Assembly: GCF_012524075.1 (NCBI RefSeq)
Contig: NZ_JAAZUI010000001.1
Span: 1 to 64,000 of the forward strand
DNA from: Lutibacter sp. B1
GTDB taxonomy: Bacteria; Bacteroidota; Bacteroidia; Flavobacteriales; Flavobacteriaceae
Length of the DNA stretch: 64,000 nt
Direction: 5' to 3'
Shown: positions 1 through 6,892 of the stretch, one piece after another
Layout of the letters: each line of letters opens with the position of its first letter
Numbering within the stretch: the first letter of the stretch is position 1
Notes under the pieces: model-generated
Seen by the model: only the letters and a program-made list of their open reading frames with translations
What the model was told of the DNA's origin: nothing
Database searches by the model: none
Made by a program: the position numbers and the translations under genes

Positions 1-128
1 GGTGTTTGTAAACCACATTAGAATGTAAAAAATGCCTCAATCTTGTCAATTAAATACAAAAAAGAAGCATTTTTATTTACGATATTTCACCTTAATTACT
101 TGGTTATTAGAAGCTAAAAACGCTACTA
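1..128. repeat. 128-bp block, copy 1, beside the CRISPR array
   Basis: This block is identical base for base to 392-519, and the identity continues through the following CRISPR repeat (1-164 equals 392-555). It is AT-rich with no plausible ORF. It contains an inverted repeat (AAAAATGC at 28-35, GCATTTTT at 67-74). Its first 19 bases (GTGTTT then AAACCACA) look like a CRISPR repeat with about 14 internal bases deleted. On the minus strand it holds TTGACA, 16 bases, TACATT, a possible promoter directed leftward. The block starts exactly at the window edge, so the left limit of the duplication is unknown and an assembly junction is possible. It could be a leader or trailer copy, or an insertion; function is not shown. 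Confidence 0.8.
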
Positions 129-361
129 AATATCGTGTTTTCTAATCTTTAATCAAACCACAACTACGAGTAAAGGCAACGTGTGTAGATTGTGAATATC
201 GTGTTTTCTAATCTTTAATCAAACCACAACTAGAGGTCAATTAATTCATTCGCCTTGGAAATATCGTGTTTTCTAATCTTTAATCAAACCACAACTTAAA
301 ACAGCAGGAGAAGTAACATCATTACAATATCGTGTTTTCTAATCTTTAATCAAACCACAAC
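129..361 (-). CRISPR. CRISPR array, left segment (4 repeats)
   Basis: Four identical 36-bp repeats start at 129, 195, 260 and 326, separated by 29-30 bp unique spacers. The repeat in crRNA sense (minus strand) begins GTTGTGGTTTGATTAAAG and ends AAAACACGATATT, the form found in Bacteroidota type II-C loci. After the fourth repeat, 362-391 is a spacer-sized 30-bp stretch, followed not by a repeat but by the second copy of the 128-bp block. crRNA orientation is inferred from the tracrRNA near 6200, whose anti-repeat has plus-strand repeat sense and so must pair with a minus-strand transcript. Confidence 0.97.
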
Positions 362-391
362 TAAGATACACCTATTAATAATCCTATTACT

Positions 392-519
392 GGTGTTTGT
401 AAACCACATTAGAATGTAAAAAATGCCTCAATCTTGTCAATTAAATACAAAAAAGAAGCATTTTTATTTACGATATTTCACCTTAATTACTTGGTTATTA
501 GAAGCTAAAAACGCTACTA
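392..519. repeat. 128-bp block, copy 2, interrupting the array
   Basis: Second exact copy of 1-128. It sits where a repeat is expected, directly after a 30-bp spacer-sized segment (362-391) and directly before an intact repeat (520-555). On the minus strand the block ends with TGTGGTTT plus AAACAC, which matches both ends of a CRISPR repeat with the middle missing. This suggests a degenerate repeat fused to about 109 bp of extra sequence. The putative minus-strand promoter (TTGACA, 16 bases, TACATT) would drive the left segment of the array. Confidence 0.8.
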
Positions 520-2200
520 AATATCGTGTTTTCTAATCTTTAATCAAACCACAACAAGAAGTTATCGAATATTTACAAGACCTTAAATATCGTGTTTTCT
601 AATCTTTAATCAAACCACAACTATCAAACGAATCTATTGATGAAAAGTCAAATATCGTGTTTTCTAATCTTTAATCAAACCACAACATAATGCTGACGTT
701 ACTAATGATGAGCTTGAATATCGTGTTTTCTAATCTTTAATCAAACCACAACTTGTAAACCGCAGGGAACTGTAAAAATTAAATATCGTGTTTTCTAATC
801 TTTAATCAAACCACAACAAGATTCGCTATACACTTTTCGAGATAAATAATATCGTGTTTTCTAATCTTTAATCAAACCACAACACTACTGGTAGTTGTTT
901 GTTTTCTTGTAATAATATCGTGTTTTCTAATCTTTAATCAAACCACAACGATGACACGTATGAAATGGAGCGAATTTTCAATATCGTGTTTTCTAATCTT
1001 TAATCAAACCACAACAAGCTCGAGATAATAATATCCTGGTGGAAAAATATCGTGTTTTCTAATCTTTAATCAAACCACAACTAAACACTTCATTTGCTAC
1101 AAAGCAAGAATAATATCGTGTTTTCTAATCTTTAATCAAACCACAACATTATTTATAATTTTATAAGACCCTATTTGAATATCGTGTTTTCTAATCTTTA
1201 ATCAAACCACAACGGTAAATTCTTTTTGGTTGCCATTTTTAAGAATATCGTGTTTTCTAATCTTTAATCAAACCACAACAACGTTGGTGGTATGGTTAGT
1301 TGCCGATTTAATATCGTGTTTTCTAATCTTTAATCAAACCACAACATAAGTGTATCTTACAATTACTTCACGACTAATATCGTGTTTTCTAATCTTTAAT
1401 CAAACCACAACCGCTTAATGTAATATTCTTCACAAACTAAAATATCGTGTTTTCTAATCTTTAATCAAACCACAACAGTTCTTACACTTGGTCTTAAAGT
1501 AGGTTTAATATCGTGTTTTCTAATCTTTAATCAAACCACAACGCAGATGCCATAGTGTATCGAGAGTATAAAAATATCGTGTTTTCTAATCTTTAATCAA
1601 ACCACAACTAGCCAATTGAATCATTCATAAGAACTGTAAATATCGTGTTTTCTAATCTTTAATCAAACCACAACATTATTTATAATTTTATAAGACCCTA
1701 TTTGAATATCGTGTTTTCTAATCTTTAATCAAACCACAACGCTTTAGTAGCAGCATTACCACCAGATACAAATATCGTGTTTTCTAATCTTTAATCAAAC
1801 CACAACTTCGATATGTTTATCGAGAATTATTTTACTAATATCGTGTTTTCTAATCTTTAATCAAACCACAACTATACAAGCTCATCGCCTTCCTTTAAAT
1901 CTAATATCGTGTTTTCTAATCTTTAATCAAACCACAACTATATCAAGCCAAAATAAACTTATATTAAAATATCGTGTTTTCTAATCTTTAATCAAACCAC
2001 AACCTAATACAGTAGATGTAGCAATTGATTCGTAATATCGTGTTTTCTAATCTTTAATCAAACCACAACGTATAAGATTAGTGGCTTTAAATGAGCCGAA
2101 ATATCGTGTTTTCTAATCTTTAATCAAACCACAACAAACCCAGAGAAAAAAAGAAAAGCATTTAAATATCGTGTTTTCTAATCTTTAATCAAACCACAAC
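520..2200 (-). CRISPR. CRISPR array, main segment (26 repeats)
   Basis: Twenty-six 36-bp repeats, identical as far as read, start at 520, 586, 651, 717, 782, 848, 914, 980, 1046, 1112, 1178, 1244, 1310, 1376, 1441, 1507, 1573, 1639, 1705, 1771, 1837, 1903, 1968, 2034, 2100 and 2165. The 25 spacers are 29 or 30 bp. Spacers 1148-1177 and 1675-1704 are identical; the others look unique. No degenerate repeat marks the right end, but the last repeat is half of a long hairpin (see 2180-2248). With no degeneration at either visible end, the leader side cannot be decided from repeat decay. Spacer targets cannot be identified without a search. Confidence 0.98.
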
Positions 2201-2248
2201 AAAACCTCACTTCGTTCTGTTTTGTTGTGGTTTTTATTGTTTAAGATT
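2180..2248. other. array-terminal hairpin / cis anti-repeat
   Basis: The last repeat (2191-2200) and the next five bases form a perfect 15-bp inverted repeat with 2219-2233, around a 13-base loop. An outer arm (AATCTT 2180-2185, AAGATT 2243-2248) extends it across an internal loop. The right half is therefore a degenerate repeat in inverted orientation. On the plus strand the stem is followed by a T-rich run and could be a terminator. On the minus strand it would place an anti-repeat just ahead of the first repeat of the pre-crRNA. Next to it lies another palindrome, TTTGAC (2247-2252) with GTCAAA (2260-2265). The role is inferred. Confidence 0.75.
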
Positions 2249-2276
2249 TGACTTTTTATGTCAAAGAACTTATTCC

Positions 2277-2306
2277 TGTCATACCGAAGCATGAGGAATC
2301 TCATAA
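2277..2306 (+). repeat. left inverted repeat of the GIY-YIG cassette
   Basis: This 30-bp sequence (starts TGTCATACCGAAGCATGAGG) matches the reverse complement of 2696-2725 at 28 of 30 positions. The two copies frame the GIY-YIG gene. The GTCAT(T/A)C...GAATCTCA form is also seen in the core of the dispersed palindromic elements at 8709 and 36232. Confidence 0.85.
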
Positions 2307-2355
2307 TTTTCACATTTTTAATGAAATTCCTAATACTATAAAAACAACTGCTATA

Positions 2356-2679
2356 TTATATAAATCGACTCTCTAAAAACTCAAAATTAGCATTAAAGGA
2401 ACGTATTAAATCTAATTTCTTTTCCCTGCTCCACCCTTTAAGCTCTTTTTCTCTGGCAATAGCATTTTGCACCCAACTAAATTGCTCATAATATACCAAA
2501 TGTTGCAAGTTATATTTCGCTGCAAAAGTTTTGGCTCCCTTGTCTATATTCTCTTTATGCTGTTTTAAACGCTCATTTAAATTATTTGTCACACCAATAT
2601 AGTAAGTAGATCGATACTTGTTAGTTATGATATACACATAATATTTATGATAACCTTCATTTTCATTAAACTCTTTCAT
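2356..2679 (-). CDS. GIY-YIG nuclease family protein
   Basis: A 107-residue single-domain GIY-YIG endonuclease-like protein (UvrC N-terminal fold, YhbQ/UPF0213-like size). The motif is visible as YVYIITN near residue 15 and YYIGVT near residue 26, followed by an NERL arginine and, near residue 78, the REKELKGW segment that carries the metal-binding glutamate. All expected catalytic residues appear present. It lies on the same strand as cas9 and downstream of it, between cas9 and the array, framed by 30-bp inverted repeats at 2277-2306 and 2696-2725. Small genes of this family are common and multicopy in Flavobacteriia (family knowledge). A role in CRISPR is not supported by sequence; a selfish or mobile cassette is the more economical reading. 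Confidence 0.9.
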   Translation of the reverse strand: MKEFNENEGYHKYYVYIITNKYRSTYYIGVTNNLNERLKQHKENIDKGAKTFAAKYNLQHLVYYEQFSWVQNAIAREKELKGWSREKKLDLIRSFNANFEFLESRFI

Positions 2680-2695
2680 TTTTATTTGTTTACTC

Positions 2696-2725
2696 TTATG
2701 TGATTCCTCATGCTTCGGAATGACA
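2696..2725 (-). repeat. right inverted repeat of the GIY-YIG cassette
   Basis: Reverse-complement partner of 2277-2306, with 28 of 30 bases matching (mismatches at positions 7 and 25). It ends five bases before the cas9 stop codon at 2731-2733, so the cassette boundary lies almost against the cas9 3' end. Confidence 0.85.
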
Positions 2726-2730
2726 AACTA

Positions 2731-5700
2731 TTATAATTTTTCAATTTTACCTGTAACAGATATTTTAACTTTTATAGGATTAAATGTTTTCCATCCTGTT
2801 TTACCATCACCAAAACTTTGAATTCGAATATAAAAAGGTTGAAAATTGTTTTGTATTGATGCTTCTGTATTTAATCTAAATTCATAAAACTTTGATGATA
2901 GTTTTTGAACTCTATACAAATGATCTTTTATCATCTCATAATCTTGATTTTCCCAATTAATTTCTTCATCATTTAACCCTAACAAAAACATATCGTTAAT
3001 GTGTAAAGTGGTAATTATTTCTTTTCCATCTGTTGGTAATTTGTATACCGAATCTCCAATTCTTTTTCTTTCTACAACTGTCCAAAATGTTACAACATCT
3101 TCTTTTAAATTGCCTTTTTCGTCTTTATAAATTAATACATGATGATTATTTCTTGGGTTTACCCATTGGTTTATATTTTCTTTTAATTTTTCTGCACCAC
3201 CAATATTTTCTTTTACTCTAACTTTTAAAATAGGAACAGGTTCACCTTTTTTATTTGGTAAGAAAATTTGTGGTTTTTTTATTCCGTTTTCTTCTATTAT
3301 AAAAAAGGTGTTAGCAGGAACTCTATCTTTTACAAATCCACCTAATTCATTCACTCTTTTTAAAATCAGCATTCGAATTGTTTCATCAACTACTTTATCA
3401 ATTTGTTTTGCAGTTTCTAAACTTTCAATAGGTTTTCTGACATGAAAAGCTTCTTCTCCTTTAAATGTTCGCTTACCAAAAACTGTTTCTTTATGCAATT
3501 GTCCTCTTGCCGCTACACCAATATTTTTATGTTTTTTTCCGTTTTTCTCTGTTATATGTGTTCGAACAGTAATATCATTTGAAACTTTTTTGTGAGAAAC
3601 CAAAATATTTTCAACTGCTTTTTCCGCATCATAATTAAATGTTTCCCAAGGCATTGGAAAATATTTTAATTCTGGTTTTCTATTATATCTATTCCATTTA
3701 GATAATTCTTGCACATACGATCCTTTTGTACAAGCCATTACTAAAGCATCAATTGCATGATGACGATGATCTTCACGAGTTTTAGCATTTTCATAATTTA
3801 AAATATGATTCAAACCCCACTTTTGTCTCAAATTAGATGTTGCTTGTCCCGGAGAAACTGTAACATTTTCACAAATTCTTGATAAATAATTTTTAGCTTC
3901 TTTACTAATATATCGTGTATCATTTAATTGTCTTGAAGAAAAATCATCATCAAATTTTTGTTGTACAAATCGTTTAAATTTATTATATGAATTAGGGTAT
4001 TCTTTAGTATCAGAAAATAATTTTAAAGCACGTTCTTTTATTGCAGACCAATTTGCTTCATCATCACCATAATATTCATAAGGTGTTTTATCACCTTTTT
4101 TTCTGTTTTCATCTGCCCAACATAATGTTTTATTTGAAAAACTATCATTTAAAGAACGACTCCATGGATGAATATGTTCAATTTGTACTTCTCCTGAAAA
4201 TAATTGCGCTACTGAAATTGGCTTTCCTGTATATGGACACGTTTTTTTACATTCTTCCCATAATTTATATAACAAAATAGTATCATGAGTTATTCTAATA
4301 CCTTCCTCATTTAATCTATCTTTTATTCTATCATTTTCTCTCTCTAAACGTTTTTGATCTCTACGGATTTTATTTCGTTGCGATTTGGAAATTTTTAAAT
4401 CACGTGCCATTTCAACTTTAATTTCGTTAAAATTACCGTGTTCATCAATCAATTCATTAACTAATTTTCGTAGTTCAAATAAAGCTGTAATTACAATTGG
4501 ATTTCTTATAGCCTGTATTTCTTTGTCTGCTTCTTTACCTAACGGCAATTTTTCTAACAATTCTTTTACATCGATTTTTGCAGAATGATGGTATAGTTTT
4601 TTAAGTTGCTTATCTGAAATATTGTAATCTTTTCTTAAAATATTTTTAATAATATCTATAAATCCGCCTTTAGTTTTTGAGCGAACAATATCTTCAACAT
4701 TATCAATTAAATAATTTCTTTTTTCATCAGATAATTTTTCCCAATCTGTACCAAAAACATTTTTAATTCCACCTAAAACTACAGCCACATCATATGTAAA
4801 GCCCAACTGCAAAAAAGGAAGAATATTTGAAATTGCTTTTCTGCTTAAATTAGAATAACCATCTTTAACATTAAATTTTGAAATTGCTTCTGCTTGTTCT
4901 TCCGTAAAATTCCATTTTTTAATAGCATAATCTTTTAAATTCGATTTACTGTCAAAAAAGTACAACACATGCCATATATCTTCTTGTTCCTTTTCTGAAA
5001 ACTCAAACCATTTTTTACCAAAATATTTTTTATTTGATAAATTTGATATGGTATGTGTTCCAACTATCTTATCATCATCTTTATAATTGAATTTGAATTG
5101 TGCATTTTCTTTCCCAATAACTTTTCTAATTCGTTTAAAATCGGGCTTTTCATTTGCATACAAAAAATCGATAATCTTTTCCTTTTCATCTTGAGAAATT
5201 TTATTTCCATTATATTCTACGGTGTTTACCCATTGCCATACTCTAAACTGTTCAAAAGGAATTGCGCTTATAGGACATTTTGTTTTAGTAGGTTCAAAAG
5301 AGCAATTACCAACTAAATGTTTTTGAGAACGTAATGGTCTTTGATGAAATAAAATTCCATCTTCTTTATAACCATCGAGTTTTCTACCACCAAATAAAAT
5401 TTTTAATTCGTTTGTTAAACCTAAATAAAATTGAGCTTGTTTATTCCAAATCAATTCAAATTCATCAACATACATTTTACGTGTAGTATACCTGTTACGA
5501 ATTCTCTCTAAACCTTCTTGAAAAGGATGATTTTCTTTTGGATAAATTTCATACAAATAAGAACCTAATGTTTTTTCTTGGATTTTCTCTTGTGTTTCTG
5601 TAATACCGATTTTTCCTTCTTTTACATTTCCTTTAAAAATAGCTCCATCATCTTTCCCCCCTTTTCTACTATTGCTTAAAAAGCCTCTACGCTGAATTAA

Positions 5701-6111
5701 ATGATAAAATATTCTGCCTAATTCTTCTAATGTAATTTTTTTATTTAATGCTTTTTGCCTTAACTCATACGGATTTAATGCAAACCAAGTGGCTAACTTT
5801 ATGGACGGAAATTCTTTTGTTCTTTTCCAATCTTCAAAATCTTTTGAATCCAATGGACACATTTTATTTTCTGAAAGTGCTTTTAATAACACTTTTTTTC
5901 TTAATCTTTTTCTAAAAAATTGACGCCTAACTCCTCTAGCTCCTGTTCTGCTTGCATTTTTAGACATTTCTCTCCCTTCCCCATCACCTAAATTATCAAC
6001 TCCCATAGGAAATATCCTACTTCCCATTCCTAAAATTTTTTGGTGTGAATCATCAACAACCGCCCAACCAATACTGTTGGTTCCTAAATCTAATCCAAGA
6101 ATTTTTGACAT
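2731..6111 (-). CDS. cas9: CRISPR-associated endonuclease Cas9 (type II-C, compact)
   Basis: RNA-guided DNA endonuclease of 1126 residues, at the compact end of the type II-C range. RuvC-I is at the N-terminus (ILGLDLGTNSIGWAV, Asp about residue 8). The arginine-rich bridge helix follows near residues 54-80 (RTGARGVRRQFFRKRLRKK). RuvC-II is near 567 (EIKVEMARDL). HNH is centred near 647 (IEHIHPWSRS, then the Asn-containing SNKTLCWADENRKKGDKTP). RuvC-III is near 789 (HHAIDALV). All catalytic residues are present, so both nickase sites should work. The C-terminal 300 residues should hold the PAM-interacting region. The start is the ATG just inside the divergent tracrRNA interval. No cas1, cas2, csn2 or cas4 is adjacent, so interference looks intact while adaptation genes are missing from the locus. 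Confidence 0.98.
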   Translation of the reverse strand: MSKILGLDLGTNSIGWAVVDDSHQKILGMGSRIFPMGVDNLGDGEGREMSKNASRTGARGVRRQFFRKRLRKKVLLKALSENKMCPLDSKDFEDWKRTKEFPSIKLATWFALNPYELRQKALNKKITLEELGRIFYHLIQRRGFLSNSRKGGKDDGAIFKGNVKEGKIGITETQEKIQEKTLGSYLYEIYPKENHPFQEGLERIRNRYTTRKMYVDEFELIWNKQAQFYLGLTNELKILFGGRKLDGYKEDGILFHQRPLRSQKHLVGNCSFEPTKTKCPISAIPFEQFRVWQWVNTVEYNGNKISQDEKEKIIDFLYANEKPDFKRIRKVIGKENAQFKFNYKDDDKIVGTHTISNLSNKKYFGKKWFEFSEKEQEDIWHVLYFFDSKSNLKDYAIKKWNFTEEQAEAISKFNVKDGYSNLSRKAISNILPFLQLGFTYDVAVVLGGIKNVFGTDWEKLSDEKRNYLIDNVEDIVRSKTKGGFIDIIKNILRKDYNISDKQLKKLYHHSAKIDVKELLEKLPLGKEADKEIQAIRNPIVITALFELRKLVNELIDEHGNFNEIKVEMARDLKISKSQRNKIRRDQKRLERENDRIKDRLNEEGIRITHDTILLYKLWEECKKTCPYTGKPISVAQLFSGEVQIEHIHPWSRSLNDSFSNKTLCWADENRKKGDKTPYEYYGDDEANWSAIKERALKLFSDTKEYPNSYNKFKRFVQQKFDDDFSSRQLNDTRYISKEAKNYLSRICENVTVSPGQATSNLRQKWGLNHILNYENAKTREDHRHHAIDALVMACTKGSYVQELSKWNRYNRKPELKYFPMPWETFNYDAEKAVENILVSHKKVSNDITVRTHITEKNGKKHKNIGVAARGQLHKETVFGKRTFKGEEAFHVRKPIESLETAKQIDKVVDETIRMLILKRVNELGGFVKDRVPANTFFIIEENGIKKPQIFLPNKKGEPVPILKVRVKENIGGAEKLKENINQWVNPRNNHHVLIYKDEKGNLKEDVVTFWTVVERKRIGDSVYKLPTDGKEIITTLHINDMFLLGLNDEEINWENQDYEMIKDHLYRVQKLSSKFYEFRLNTEASIQNNFQPFYIRIQSFGDGKTGWKTFNPIKVKISVTGKIEKL

Positions 6112-6185
6112 AACATATAATTTTATTGCAATTTTTTAAGACTTATAAAGTTAACGGTTTTTTATAAGATTTAAAAAAAGTTTAC

Positions 6186-6193
6186 TATATTTG
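6186..6193 (+). promoter_or_regulatory. tracrRNA promoter, -7 element
   Basis: TATATTTG matches the Bacteroidota -7 consensus TAnnTTTG exactly. The predicted start lies about 6200, just ahead of the anti-repeat. No clear TTTG -33 element is seen upstream. Confidence 0.55.
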
Positions 6194-6199
6194 AATAGT

Positions 6200-6290
6200 G
6201 AAAAAATTATACTAATCTTTAATCTTATCACAATAAGGCTATATGCCGTAGATGAAAATCTTTAGTCCTGCTTCGGTAGGACTTTTTTTA
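6200..6290 (+). ncRNA. tracrRNA
   Basis: Trans-activating CRISPR RNA of about 90 nt, read divergently from cas9. The anti-repeat (6212-6234) matches the plus-strand repeat in CTAATCTTTAATC, then differs (TTAT for AAAC), then CACAA, so crRNA pairing would have a bulge. A nexus-like hairpin follows (GGC, TATAT, GCC at about 6237-6247). The 3' end is an intrinsic terminator: AGTCCTGC, TTCG loop, GTAGGACT (6264-6283), then a T-run 6284-6289. The location upstream of cas9, the exact promoter match and the terminator make this a confident call. The 5' end is estimated. Confidence 0.93.
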
Positions 6291-6308
6291 TATATAAAAA
6301 AGAAGTAT

Positions 6309-6809
6309 TTATTTTACAGGCAATTTCTTTTTCAATGCTTCTACAATGTTATATGTTGCCGGGCAAATCTCCGTATTTTTTAATGTTAAATTAGTTATTT
6401 GAATAAACTTACGTCTATTGGTATGCGGATATTCACTACATGCTTTTGGGCGAACATTATAAATAAAACATGTATTGTCTTTCAAATCTAAAAAGGAACA
6501 TGGAGCCGTTTTTAACACATAAAAATCATCCGAATCGCGTTCTAAATACTGTGAAATAAAATTCACAACCTTCATTTTTAAATGTTTCGAAATTCGTTCA
6601 ATATCTTTTTCAGTAAAAATTGGGCTGGTAGTTTTACAGCAATTACCACAGGTTAAACAATCGGTTTTTTCAAACTCTTCATCATGTAAATCCTGCATTA
6701 CCAAATCTAAATTTTTAGGTGTTCGTTTTTTCAATTTAGCAAAATACTTTTTACTCTCATCGTATTTTTCTTTGGCTAAATTGGGTAACTCTTTTAAAAA
6801 CTGTTCCAT
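6309..6809 (-). CDS. YkgJ-family cysteine cluster protein
   Basis: A 166-residue cytoplasmic protein of the YkgJ family (putative zinc- or iron-binding CxxCxxCC proteins). The cluster is DCLTCGNCCK, with later cysteines in APCSFLD, NTCFIYN and PKACSEYP, the usual spacing of the family. I chose the internal ATG at 6809 (MEQFLKELP) because the longer frame to 6869 runs through the argS promoter and start region, where the divergent promoter element lies. The biochemical function of the family is not established; metal chelation is inferred from the cysteines. Confidence 0.85.
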   Translation of the reverse strand: MEQFLKELPNLAKEKYDESKKYFAKLKKRTPKNLDLVMQDLHDEEFEKTDCLTCGNCCKTTSPIFTEKDIERISKHLKMKVVNFISQYLERDSDDFYVLKTAPCSFLDLKDNTCFIYNVRPKACSEYPHTNRRKFIQITNLTLKNTEICPATYNIVEALKKKLPVK

Positions 6810-6858
6810 TCTTCGTAATTTATAGGCAAAAATACAATTTAAACTTTTAAAATTTGTG

Positions 6859-6866
6859 TACTTTTG
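6859..6866 (+). promoter_or_regulatory. argS promoter, -7 element
   Basis: TACTTTTG fits TAnnTTTG, 27 bases before the argS ATG, giving a predicted leader of about 20 nt. Confidence 0.5.
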
Positions 6867-6892
6867 CACTTCAAATTATTTCAGTAAAAATT

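Noticed and set aside
1-128. 128-bp block as a second tracrRNA
   Set aside because: It has only a remnant of repeat sequence, with no nexus or terminator like those at 6236-6290.
129-2200. Rightward (plus-strand) crRNA reading
   Set aside because: The tracrRNA anti-repeat has plus-strand repeat sense, so functional crRNAs must come from the minus strand.
6809-6869. Longer N-terminus of the YkgJ-family gene
   Set aside because: The extension would overlap the argS promoter element and lacks family similarity.
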